Assembly: GCA_023441805.1 (NCBI GenBank)
Contig: JAEZNO010000013.1
Coordinates: forward strand, 12,775-76,774
Direction: 5' to 3'
Source: Bacteroidota bacterium
GTDB taxonomy: Bacteria; Bacteroidota; Bacteroidia; Bacteroidales; Lentimicrobiaceae
DNA length: 64,000 nt
The translations under genes and the position numbers were made by a program. Positions 42,417 to 50,568 of the stretch are shown here, in pieces. The notes under the pieces are model-generated. The model did not search any database and had not been told where the DNA came from. It worked only from the letters and a program-made list of their open reading frames with translations. Each line of letters starts with the position of its first letter. Position 1 is the stretch's first letter.

Positions 42417-44798
42417 TTAATTCACCACTCCAAGAAATTCTCCTACCACTATAAAATTATCTTCTTCATTGAGAATAATTGGTTTGTAGGATAAATTTAA
42501 TGGTTTAAGGATAATCTGTTCGTGCATCCACTCTCCGGTTTCTTTGTCATAATGCTTCAGACTGGAGTATTGCTTAATCGAGTAACTTCCTTGGTTTTCA
42601 GAATCGTAATGATTATTATGCTGTACAAGCACTATTTTGTTATTACGTGTGCCGGGTACCGGAGCCCTAAATACACATAAATCGCCATCTGATATAAGTG
42701 GTTCCATTGAATGGCCGGTTGCTTTGACCACAAACATTCCTTTACTGAGTCGGCCAATTCCTTCAACTTTCACCCATCCCTCTTCATTAACAATCTGCCA
42801 TTCTCCAAATGCACCGCAGGCAGCTTTTATCGAATAGTATGGAAGGTAGTCTATGTACTTGACATCGTCATTTACTTCAATCTCTATACGTGGTGTTATT
42901 TTTATAATCGGAGCTATCGGCTCAGATGATTCACTTCCCTGTGTCTTGATATTGGCCTTGAAATATTCAGCTAAATCTTTGTCACAACAGAAAATGTAAC
43001 ACCCTTTCATACCTCGTGTCATCAGGGTACGGTATGTATTTTTGATAATCCTGTCAGTTAAATCAGCACTTATAGGATCATTCTGCTTCTGCTTATTCCT
43101 CAAACCTTTGACTGACTGATCCATGCTTGAACGTTCAAACACATCAGTAATGATCTTGCCATTCTTAAACCTGAGGTCTTTACCAATAATGACCCCTACA
43201 TAATCAAGTTCCAGTCCCTGACAAGTATGTATACATCCTATTTCATTCACAGAGTTGTTAGCAATTATCCATTTACTACCATCCTTTGTCAAATTCCAGG
43301 TCATCTCAAAATTGAATTCCGGAATGATTACATCCTTCATGAATGGCCTATTTTTGCTTTTCCAATCCCAACAATAGCCTGCGACCATTCTTGACTTATT
43401 GTTGACTGCGTTTCTTTCTTTTATAGTTGCTAGCAGTTCATTTGGATCATCAAATACCCTAAAATCAAATTCATTCTCTGAGAGTTTGAAGTTTGCAGTT
43501 TCTCTTATCTGTAACATTTGATCAAGCCATGCAGGATAGGCATTTGAACCATTGCACCTAAACTGTGATGCTAGTTTCAGGTGCTTCACGGTAGCCTTCA
43601 TTTCCCTGGCCCACTTTTCGAGTTGCTTTTTTGTGCCAATATCCCTAACATGGATACGCTGGTCATCATCAATAAAGAACACACTGAATTTTGAGGCTCT
43701 CATAATCTCTTTAGCCTGATTCTCACCAAGGTTACCAAATAAGCCACTTTTTGCATTCAGGCGATGAGCCTCATCCACAATCAGGTTATCATACGTATTC
43801 TCCTCAACCCCATAGAAGGAACCTGTCCCACCAAAAAGATTGTCAATGGCTGTTCTCCTTAAAGTACCGGTCAAAAGGGTTTTATAAACTTCCCTTGGAG
43901 CACTGTTTTTTGAAACAAGTTTCGTAACCAGGTTTCTCTTAGTCAATTCAACAAGAAGATTTATAGCAACAACACTCTTACCTGTACCGGGTCCTCCTTC
44001 CACAATTAGCACCTGCTTCTTACCGATATCAGCTTTCATTGCCATATCGATAGCTGTCTCATAAACAAGTTTCTGATCATCAATCATTATGAACTCCCGG
44101 TTACCTTTCAACATTGAGGCCAGACTGTCAGCTAATTGTTTTGATGGTCGAATGCGTCCATTCTCTATCTTGTAAAGAATGTCCATTGAATCACCGTATT
44201 TAATATACTTCCTGATAAACTCTCTGAGTTTCAATGCGTCAGGACTAAGGAACACCGGTGCTTTAGCAATGTGTTCACCGTAGAAAGGATGATCAATTAC
44301 CTTATCAGGTTTATAATTGTGTAAATAAGCACAAGGAATAAGTGAAATTTCCTCCTCACGAACAGTCTCATTAAAATCTTCAATCAGAGCAGCATACGAC
44401 CAAGCTTGGTATGAGGGATGCTCTGTTTCAGTTACAGTGCCATTTAACAGAGTACGTACTATTGCATCCTTCTGAGTCAATTCCGCTGACGACCACTGTT
44501 TTAATTCGATGATAACCACCTGCTCTTTTTGATCTTCATTTAAGCCACTTATAATAAAATCGATTCTTTTAGAGGTGAGCGGAATCTGAAATTCAATCGA
44601 AATACTCGAATCATCCGGTATTCCATCATCAGTCATTATCCTGTACATATAACCCAGAGAATTCTTAAATGAAAGAACCTCATGTTTGGAAGTATGCCTT
44701 CCTAAATGCTCAAAGAATGCCTGGTGAACTATATTTTCAATTTCATTAGTAAGAACATCATTAAGAAATCCTTCTTTTGATGATTGGTAAACGATCAT
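42417..44798 (-). CDS. Nuclease-helicase (DUF2075 type) with C-terminal S24 peptidase domain
   Basis: A 793-residue multidomain protein. Residues about 20-200 look like a PD-(D/E)xK nuclease: RIDFIISG (D80) and VVIIELKQW (E98, K100). A DUF2075-type superfamily 1 ATPase follows: Walker A GGPGTGKS (268-275), Walker B LIVDEAH (339-345), FFIDDDQRI, ASQFRCNGS and a C-terminal helicase motif CQGLELDYVGVIIG. Residues about 640-793 form a LexA/UmuD-like S24 domain with GHSMEP (S697) and a candidate lysine in SIKQY (K742). The hinge before it reads AACGAFGE, with Cys661-Gly662 as a possible self-cleavage site. It should act on DNA, perhaps with damage-triggered cleavage; that part is inference. Confidence 0.82.
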   Translation of the reverse strand: MIVYQSSKEGFLNDVLTNEIENIVHQAFFEHLGRHTSKHEVLSFKNSLGYMYRIMTDDGIPDDSSISIEFQIPLTSKRIDFIISGLNEDQKEQVVIIELKQWSSAELTQKDAIVRTLLNGTVTETEHPSYQAWSYAALIEDFNETVREEEISLIPCAYLHNYKPDKVIDHPFYGEHIAKAPVFLSPDALKLREFIRKYIKYGDSMDILYKIENGRIRPSKQLADSLASMLKGNREFIMIDDQKLVYETAIDMAMKADIGKKQVLIVEGGPGTGKSVVAINLLVELTKRNLVTKLVSKNSAPREVYKTLLTGTLRRTAIDNLFGGTGSFYGVEENTYDNLIVDEAHRLNAKSGLFGNLGENQAKEIMRASKFSVFFIDDDQRIHVRDIGTKKQLEKWAREMKATVKHLKLASQFRCNGSNAYPAWLDQMLQIRETANFKLSENEFDFRVFDDPNELLATIKERNAVNNKSRMVAGYCWDWKSKNRPFMKDVIIPEFNFEMTWNLTKDGSKWIIANNSVNEIGCIHTCQGLELDYVGVIIGKDLRFKNGKIITDVFERSSMDQSVKGLRNKQKQNDPISADLTDRIIKNTYRTLMTRGMKGCYIFCCDKDLAEYFKANIKTQGSESSEPIAPIIKITPRIEIEVNDDVKYIDYLPYYSIKAACGAFGEWQIVNEEGWVKVEGIGRLSKGMFVVKATGHSMEPLISDGDLCVFRAPVPGTRNNKIVLVQHNNHYDSENQGSYSIKQYSSLKHYDKETGEWMHEQIILKPLNLSYKPIILNEEDNFIVVGEFLGVVN

Positions 44799-44880
44799 GT
44801 CAGGTTGTATCTATTTGATAATTACTTACACAACAACAGTTCTACAAACCGGCAGAACACAGTCTGTCCTTTATCGATAA

Positions 44881-45219
44881 TTATAGTTCATTATATTTCT
44901 TAGAGGTACCCTTAGCCTTTTCAACTGGGTATTTCTCCCCATTCTTATTAATTTTTTCCAAAACGATATCAAAAATATCAAGCTGATGTTTTTCTGCAAG
45001 AAGGAAGGAATAGGCCAGAATATCAGCAAGTTCCTCCTTAATGTCCTCACCTGTAATTCGATCAACTTCTTCGGTATTTTTCCATAAGAATCGCTCATTT
45101 AACTCAGAAGCTTCAATAGAAATCGCCAAAGCAAGATCCTTAGAATTGTGAAATTGTTTCCAATCACGCTTGTCTCTGAATTCTATCAACTTATTGATAA
45201 CCTGCCTATATTTATCCAT
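44881..45219 (-). CDS. MazG-like nucleotide pyrophosphohydrolase
   Basis: A 112-residue all-helical protein of the MazG/dCTPase (RS21-C6) superfamily. Metal-binding acidic residues occur in LALAISIEASELNERFLW and in KEELADILAYSFLL. The C-terminus has KYPVEKAKG. It should hydrolyse (d)NTPs to monophosphates, in the cytoplasm. It lies 82 bases upstream of the nuclease-helicase gene and in the same direction, and I infer one operon. MazG relatives deplete nucleotides under stress or infection in some systems, which would fit. Confidence 0.88.
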   Translation of the reverse strand: MDKYRQVINKLIEFRDKRDWKQFHNSKDLALAISIEASELNERFLWKNTEEVDRITGEDIKEELADILAYSFLLAEKHQLDIFDIVLEKINKNGEKYPVEKAKGTSKKYNEL

Positions 45220-45240
45220 AGCCTTATAATATTCCTAGCT

Positions 45241-45248
45241 CAAAGGTA
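45241..45248 (-). promoter_or_regulatory. Candidate -7 element for the MazG-like/nuclease-helicase cluster
   Basis: On the minus strand this is TACCTTTG, matching TAnnTTTG, 22 bases before the ATG at 45219. No clear -33 element was found. Confidence 0.4.
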
Positions 45249-45298
45249 TAAGTTTAACAGAATAGTGTTACCCAGATTAACCATAATTTCTTGCCCTA

Positions 45299-45613
45299 CT
45301 ACCTCCTTGCTCTCCTCCATGCAGTAATCAATACCACCTGACTTAACAGCATCATTACAATAATTATCAAAACCCCAATTATGATTGAAACGGCAAAAAG
45401 CGACAGTGTTATAGCTGTGAAGATAATCACACCTCCTGAAATCCACATGATCCTTCTCCAGTTTGCCAGGAAGGCTTGAAGATCAATTTTACTCCTTTCC
45501 TCAGGTGATAAATTCCAATAACCGGCAAGATAGTATTTAGCGTTCTTCTCAGTAATGATGTACGAGCTTCCAATTATAATTACAGAGACTAAAATGCTGA
45601 AGATTATTATCAT
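45299..45613 (-). CDS. DUF3784-like small membrane protein
   Basis: A 104-residue protein with three hydrophobic segments (about 2-20, 56-70 and 74-94). Between the first two, NAKYYLAGYWNLSPEERSKI resembles the DUF3784 signature (NAK...AGYN...SxEE). Function is unknown; it should be in the inner membrane. It is on the same strand as the MazG-like gene but 80 bases upstream of it, so it may or may not belong to that unit. Confidence 0.72.
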   Translation of the reverse strand: MIIIFSILVSVIIIGSSYIITEKNAKYYLAGYWNLSPEERSKIDLQAFLANWRRIMWISGGVIIFTAITLSLFAVSIIIGVLIIIVMMLLSQVVLITAWRRARR

Positions 45614-45635
45614 AAGTCTGTCGGTGTTGCAAAAA

Positions 45636-46235
45636 CTACTCCCTTCTATCGCTCCAACTGCATTTTCTCACATCGCCTGATCTATACTCAGTCCAGGTGC
45701 CTTCAAACTGATTGTTTCTAAACCCGATTGAGGAGCCGTAGAGTGCATCATACTGCAATTTGCCCTTCTCATCAATAAAGAAATGAGTCACGAACCTTCC
45801 ATTAAAGGTGCCTGTATGCGTTTGATCTTTATCTTCAAAGAATTTGTAAGAACCTTTAATGAACCCTCGTTTTAATAAAGCGAATTCATCATCAATCTTC
45901 ATTTGTGCAGTATCGACCTTTATGACACCCTGGAAGTCACAGATATTACCCTTAACATCTGTTTGACCATATACCAGGTAATGCAATTGATTTTCAGGAT
46001 CCTGAATTACAGAGATAAAGTGAACATCAATCCTTTGCTGCTCTTCGCCAATAAAACCTCGTTTAACCAGTTGATCATTTTCAACCGGGATACTGTCAAG
46101 AGTCCAGAGGTCAGAGAAGTCCACTTGTCGTGCCTGATCAAGAAAATCTCTGGAATTTTGACCGAAGGTAATCTGGCAAATTGCCAGTGTGATTAACAGC
46201 ATTGTGTGTTTGAAAAATGCAATTATATTTTCCAT
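45636..46235 (-). CDS. Secreted protein of unknown function
   Basis: The ATG at 46235 gives 199 residues. A signal peptide ends near ICQITFGQ. The mature part is predicted beta-rich, with FKGSYKFFEDKDQTHTGTFNG and FIDEKGKLQYDALYGSSIG. The repeats of G-x-W/F in FEGTWTEYRSG hint at a MORN-like or lipocalin-like sheet. I cannot assign a family. It lies 22 bases before the DUF3784-like gene, so the two may be one transcript. Confidence 0.55.
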   Translation of the reverse strand: MENIIAFFKHTMLLITLAICQITFGQNSRDFLDQARQVDFSDLWTLDSIPVENDQLVKRGFIGEEQQRIDVHFISVIQDPENQLHYLVYGQTDVKGNICDFQGVIKVDTAQMKIDDEFALLKRGFIKGSYKFFEDKDQTHTGTFNGRFVTHFFIDEKGKLQYDALYGSSIGFRNNQFEGTWTEYRSGDVRKCSWSDRRE

Positions 46236-46354
46236 GAATGTCTGCAATTACTGCAAAATGGGTTTGTTGCAAAATGTATTATCAATGTTATGGATCAAAT
46301 ATAAAGACATTTTGGGTTGTAATTGGTTTCAATATTATATTTAAGCCTTAAATT

Positions 46355-46816
46355 ATGAAAAAGCTTCTGATAATCATAAATTTAGTGCTTGTAATGCTGG
46401 TCACGGGAGTATTCTGGGGTACCTGGTTTACGCTTACACGTTCACTTGATGTATTTCCGGCTGAATCTTTCATCCTTATCGGGAAAACCATCATCAGCAA
46501 TGTAGCTTGGCCAATGAGGATCCTGATGCCTGTTACGTTAATATGCTTGCTTGTAATTTGTATCTTCTCAAAGAATCACAAGCCCTCACTATATTTCTTC
46601 GCAGGCTCATTTCTACTGATGCTGATAACCCTGCTAATCACTGTAATTGTTGAAGTACCTATTGATAATGAGATTAAAAACTGGACAGTCAGTACTCTTC
46701 CCGGGAACTGGACATCCTTACGCTCCCGATGGGATGTATTTCACACCCTAAGGACTTTCACCAGTATCCTAAGTTTTATTGCTCTAAGTATCGGGGTGAC
46801 GAGATGGGTTCAATAA
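46355..46816 (+). CDS. DUF1772-like membrane protein
   Basis: A 153-residue protein with four hydrophobic segments (about 3-22, 48-70, 76-96 and 130-150). The conserved piece VPIDNEIKNW, then RSRWDVFHTLRTFTSI, matches the DUF1772/anthrone oxygenase-like family. Its activity in bacteria is not known. It is divergent from the secreted protein gene at 46235 and stands alone, convergent with the DUF2807 gene. Confidence 0.78.
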   Translation: MKKLLIIINLVLVMLVTGVFWGTWFTLTRSLDVFPAESFILIGKTIISNVAWPMRILMPVTLICLLVICIFSKNHKPSLYFFAGSFLLMLITLLITVIVEVPIDNEIKNWTVSTLPGNWTSLRSRWDVFHTLRTFTSILSFIALSIGVTRWVQ

Positions 46817-46863
46817 TTGATATGAGCGGCTTCCATTTCAGTTTGTGAGCTTTTGTCGAACCA

Positions 46864-47607
46864 TTATAATTTCACAAACTCTCCTTCGCCATTATCAATG
46901 CACTTCAACTCAAATGGGTTGCCTGTGTAATATATGCTGCCAATGTTGGTTATTTCTGCTTCGAGGATATGGTTTGCATGTACATAACAGTTGTTAGTGC
47001 CCTGATTTCGAATGTATACAATATCTGAGTCGAGTGATCCACAGAAAAATGGACCATAGCTGTTTGCATATATGGTTGTCATCTTCGATTTGCCTGTGAC
47101 TTTAAAGTCAACGGTTCCATAGTGCAAACCCATATTAAGGCGGTTGCAATCAACATTAATATTGACTGAGCCTCCTCCTCCCCATACATTAATTTCTAAG
47201 GTATCTATTTGCACTAATCCGCTTGTACTTATGTCTCCGGAACTTTCATAGCGTATCGACTTCAGGGCCGGTGATGTGATATGAACATCCAATTTATGTT
47301 TGTAACTGCGAGCCCAATTACATGAAAGGTCATTGGTTATTACCAGTACACTATCTTTTATCACTGTACCGACCGACTTCACCAGATTCTCTGCACCACT
47401 AACTTCAATCGAAAAGTGATCACCCTGACTGATGATAAGGTTCACATTTTCGTACATGCTGATTGCATGAAAATATGATACCGGACGTTCTTCGGTAATT
47501 TGGTTACCGGGAGTAGTAAAACAATCATCCAGATTTTCCTTTTTACAGGATGTAACTAGTGCTATTGTAAGAATAATAGCTATTATGTGTCTGTTACTCA
47601 TCATCAT
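46864..47607 (-). CDS. DUF2807 (GIN domain) lipoprotein
   Basis: A 247-residue protein with a lipoprotein signal (AIILTIALVTSC, Cys21 from the first of three possible ATGs at 47607, 47604 and 47601). The mature chain is a beta-helix-like repeat protein: FHAISMYENVNLIISQGD, IRYESSGDISTSGLV and VWGGGGSVNINVDC are typical of the putative auto-transporter adhesin head GIN domain. Role unknown, likely at the envelope. Its start overlaps the end of the upstream gene by 4 bases (ATGA), so the two are translationally coupled. Confidence 0.88.
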   Translation of the reverse strand: MMMSNRHIIAIILTIALVTSCKKENLDDCFTTPGNQITEERPVSYFHAISMYENVNLIISQGDHFSIEVSGAENLVKSVGTVIKDSVLVITNDLSCNWARSYKHKLDVHITSPALKSIRYESSGDISTSGLVQIDTLEINVWGGGGSVNINVDCNRLNMGLHYGTVDFKVTGKSKMTTIYANSYGPFFCGSLDSDIVYIRNQGTNNCYVHANHILEAEITNIGSIYYTGNPFELKCIDNGEGEFVKL

Positions 47608-48740
47608 AGCCAGTATTGTTTAACCTTAAATCGGTAACCAAGTCCAAATGCAACATAATCAGCTCTTGCATAATGTGTTTTGAGATTCACCGACAAATAC
47701 AAGTTTCTTATCAGGATATAATTAATACCAAGTTTATAATAAGAGATTCCTTCGTTTAATCCCCCTCCTGTATAGAATCCCAAGCCCAAAGGGAAAGACA
47801 ATCTGGAGAGTACAACCTCGTACATGATTGAGATACCGGGCTTAATAATTTTGTACTTCTCATCGTATTCAATTCCTTTTATGCCAAGATAATGTGCATC
47901 CGATCCATCATACGATAAATCAAGTGCCAAGCCTGCTTTACTCTTGTAACTTATACTCTTCAGTGCTGTAAATGAACCGGCGATAATATCATATCTCTTA
48001 TCTGAGACCTCTCCAATATCTTTTATTCCAAAACTTGTACCTACTCTGAATTCCAGAAATTTATGTCCATCAAATTCAAACATTTCAAGTTTTGGCCTTA
48101 TGGTTCGTTTGATGTATGGATTTTCTTTGTTGATACGGAAAGCAGCACCCATTGATACTGAGGGTATATTAAGACCAAAATTGGGGGTTTTCATTGAACC
48201 GTTTGAGAAATGCATTAACTGCACTCCTCCCGAAAGTTGAAGATGGTTCACCGGTTTCCATCTAAACTCCATCATCAGGTTTATTGCTGCATTAAGATGT
48301 GAACCTATGGCTATATACTTATAGTTTTCCAGTCGGTCAAATTTCTTGGTCAGATATCCCAGTCCGGCTGATAGTCTGAAATCCAGCTCAGCCTTATCGC
48401 TCTTCTTCAAAGGGAAAGAGATATAAGGCATAAAAGCATGCGCACGCCCCAGCACATCAGGGTTGCCAAGCCAGGCGTTCCAATATGTAAATCCCATTAC
48501 AGGGTACTGGTACATAACCTCCCACTGATTCTTACCATATGTAGCCCTTGCCAGAGTAAATTCAAAAGAAGGTAAGTGTGAGTTGAAAGTTTCCATTTCA
48601 AGATGATGGGCAATCAGAAAGCCATAATTGGCTCTCGTTTCAACCATCAGGTTGGGTGCCTGAAAGCTGTGCGGTTTCTGAGCTTTAACACTATGTGACA
48701 GCAACAGACCTGCTATGCAACAAATTAAGTAGCAACTCAT
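47604..48740 (-). CDS. Acyloxyacyl hydrolase / lipid A deacylase PagL-like outer membrane protein
   Basis: The ATG at 48740 gives 378 residues with a signal peptide (YLICCIAGLLLSHSVKAQ). Earlier starts would put about 60 charged residues before it. The mature protein is a barrel; the PagL-like active-site piece is LMHFSNGSMKTPNFGLN, with the His and Ser spaced as in PagL. This family removes the 3-O acyl chain of lipid A. Its DUF2807 neighbour overlaps it by 4 bases. The lipid A genes lpxK/lpxH are in the same window but not adjacent. Activity is inferred from the motif. Confidence 0.82.
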   Translation of the reverse strand: MSCYLICCIAGLLLSHSVKAQKPHSFQAPNLMVETRANYGFLIAHHLEMETFNSHLPSFEFTLARATYGKNQWEVMYQYPVMGFTYWNAWLGNPDVLGRAHAFMPYISFPLKKSDKAELDFRLSAGLGYLTKKFDRLENYKYIAIGSHLNAAINLMMEFRWKPVNHLQLSGGVQLMHFSNGSMKTPNFGLNIPSVSMGAAFRINKENPYIKRTIRPKLEMFEFDGHKFLEFRVGTSFGIKDIGEVSDKRYDIIAGSFTALKSISYKSKAGLALDLSYDGSDAHYLGIKGIEYDEKYKIIKPGISIMYEVVLSRLSFPLGLGFYTGGGLNEGISYYKLGINYILIRNLYLSVNLKTHYARADYVAFGLGYRFKVKQYWL

Positions 48741-48940
48741 TTTATGCTTTCGGCCACCTTGTATAATTGGGCGCACTTTTAGCACCCCAGCCTTTTGCTT
48801 TGACCGATTGCACCACGACTCATACTTTCTTCTCATTGATTCAGAGAAGTTTGAAATCCTAAAGTATGGTTCAGTTCTGCACACAGCAACATAAGGATTG
48901 ATGAGTAAACAAAAGTACAAAAGCACAGGTTAGGTTTTAT

Positions 48941-48948
48941 TAACTTTG
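48941..48948 (+). promoter_or_regulatory. Candidate -7 element for mazG
   Basis: TAACTTTG matches TAnnTTTG and lies 15 bases before the ATG at 48964. The TTG in ORF terms at 48946 falls inside it, which supports the later start. Confidence 0.45.
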
Positions 48949-48963
48949 CAAAAACTAATCGTG

Positions 48964-49731
48964 ATGGATAAAAGGCTTGAAGCATTTGGCAAGCTTCTGG
49001 AAATAATGGATGAGCTAAGGGCAAAATGCCCCTGGGACAAAAAGCAAACACTCGACACACTCCGTTATCTCACAATTGAAGAAATGTATGAACTCAGTGA
49101 TGCTATCATTGAGCGTGATATGGATGATATCAAAAAGGAATTAGGCGATTTGATGCTGCACCTTGTTTTCTACTCAAAGATTGCTTCAGAGCAGAATGCC
49201 TTCGATATAACCGATGTCCTTGAATCAATTAATGAGAAGCTAATTCGACGTCATCCTCACATTTATGGTGATGTAGAAGCTAATGATGCTGAAACAGTTA
49301 AGAAAAACTGGGAAAAGATAAAGATGACCGAAGGACGCAAGTCTGTCCTTAGTGGAGTGCCGGTTAGTCTACCGGCTATGGTAAAAGCCTACAGAATTCA
49401 GGAGAAGGCTCGCGGAGTAGGTTTCGATTGGGAGCATGCAGGTCAGGTTTGGAATAAGGTGCAGGAAGAATTAAGTGAACTGGAACTGGAGAAGCTTAAT
49501 GGATCAAAAGAGAAGATTGAGGATGAATTTGGCGATTTACTTTTTGCACTAATCAACTATGCTCGTTTCATTGAAGTCAACCCTGAAGATGCTCTTGAAC
49601 GTACCAACCGGAAGTTCATAAAGCGTTTTCAGTTTATTGAAGACAGGGTAAATGAGGAAGGTAAATCAATGCACGACATGACACTTAGCCAGCTTGACGT
49701 TTATTGGAATGAAGCAAAAAAGCATTTTTGA
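48964..49731 (+). CDS. mazG: Nucleoside triphosphate pyrophosphohydrolase MazG
   Basis: A 255-residue two-domain enzyme from the ATG at 48964; a GTG lies one codon upstream. The first MazG domain has LRAKCPWDKKQTLDTLRYLTIEEMYEL and KKELGDLMLHLVF; the second has EDEFGDLLFALINYARF. Both domains keep the EExxE/ExxD metal ligands. MazG hydrolyses all canonical (d)NTPs and can lower ppGpp under starvation. It is separate from the shorter MazG-like protein at 44881 and is the housekeeping copy. The peroxiredoxin gene is 54 bases downstream with its own promoter candidate. Confidence 0.95.
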   Translation: MDKRLEAFGKLLEIMDELRAKCPWDKKQTLDTLRYLTIEEMYELSDAIIERDMDDIKKELGDLMLHLVFYSKIASEQNAFDITDVLESINEKLIRRHPHIYGDVEANDAETVKKNWEKIKMTEGRKSVLSGVPVSLPAMVKAYRIQEKARGVGFDWEHAGQVWNKVQEELSELELEKLNGSKEKIEDEFGDLLFALINYARFIEVNPEDALERTNRKFIKRFQFIEDRVNEEGKSMHDMTLSQLDVYWNEAKKHF

Positions 49732-49752
49732 CAGTTGCATTAGTATATTCAC

Positions 49753-49760
49753 TAAGTTTG
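49753..49760 (+). promoter_or_regulatory. Candidate -7 element for the peroxiredoxin gene
   Basis: TAAGTTTG matches TAnnTTTG and is 25 bases before the ATG at 49786. A TTTTTG at 49725-49730 lies 22 bases further upstream, close to the usual -33 spacing. Confidence 0.45.
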
Positions 49761-49785
49761 TGTTATAAATCAACAAATCATTGAA

Positions 49786-50367
49786 ATGTCAATTCTCATA
49801 GGGAAAAAAGCACCTCATTTTGAAGCTGACGCTGTAGTGAATGGCGAAATCGTCGAGAAGTTCTCTTTAAGCCAGTATATCGGCAGAAAGCATGTAGTAT
49901 TCTTTTTCTATCCATTGGATTTCACATTTGTTAGTCCTACTGAGCTATTAGCTTTTCAGAGCAAGCTTGAAGAGTTTGAGAAGCGTAATGTAGCAGTAGT
50001 AGCATGTTCAGTCGATTCAGCTCACTCTCACCATGCATGGCTTCAAATTGAACCATCACAGGGTGGCATCAAAGGTGTAACCTTTCCGCTGGTCTCAGAT
50101 TTGTCGAAGACAATCTCCGAGAACTATGATATGATGGCCGGTACGTATGAGTTTGATGAAGAGGATGAACGCCTTGATTTTGACGGTAATCCATATTCCT
50201 ACGGCGGCTTGTTTCTTATTGATAAACAAGGCATTGTACGCCATCAGGTAGTAAATGATCTATTCCTTGGCAGAAGCGTCAATGAAACTCTCCGCATGGT
50301 GGATGCTCTTCAGTACTATGAAGAAACCGGCGAAGAGTGCCCTGCCGACTGGACGAAGAATCAGTAG
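49786..50367 (+). CDS. 2-Cys peroxiredoxin-like protein with Ser at the peroxidatic position
   Basis: A 193-residue AhpC/TSA protein. The core reads FFFYPLDFTFVSPTELLAF; the usual peroxidatic cysteine of FTFVCPTE is Ser50 here (codon AGT at 49933-49935, one base from TGT). The resolving cysteine is kept in EECPADW (C185). A further cysteine is C74 in VVACSVDS. The Thr of FTF and the Arg of GRSVNETLRM are normal. The enzyme should lack classic peroxidase activity; a chaperone or binding role, or a sequencing error, remains possible. It is a single gene. Confidence 0.9.
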   Translation: MSILIGKKAPHFEADAVVNGEIVEKFSLSQYIGRKHVVFFFYPLDFTFVSPTELLAFQSKLEEFEKRNVAVVACSVDSAHSHHAWLQIEPSQGGIKGVTFPLVSDLSKTISENYDMMAGTYEFDEEDERLDFDGNPYSYGGLFLIDKQGIVRHQVVNDLFLGRSVNETLRMVDALQYYEETGEECPADWTKNQ

Positions 50368-50487
50368 AAGGCAAAAGGCAAAAATTCAAAGGATAAAGGG
50401 AAAAGTATCTCCAGTTTCTTGTGAGATTGACCTTTCAGTATTTGGGCATCTTAACATAAATGCACATAACTCCTTTTGTTATAAATG

Positions 50488-50519
50488 TTGGAACACTGGA
50501 ACAGTAGAACAGAATAACA
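50488..50519. repeat. Four tandem copies of an 8-bp unit
   Basis: Units TTGGAACA, CTGGAACA, GTAGAACA and GAATAACA run head to tail in the gap between the convergent peroxiredoxin and TolC genes. Degeneration rises along the array. Confidence 0.7.
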
Positions 50520-50568
50520 GTGGGATTTTAAATAAAACCCGGTATTACAATCTAAGAACTGCAAATAC

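Noticed and set aside
44881..48740. Prophage or integrative element around the nuclease-helicase cluster
   Set aside because: No integrase, transposase, attachment repeats, tRNA or phage structural genes are seen; the cluster is accessory but shows no element boundary.
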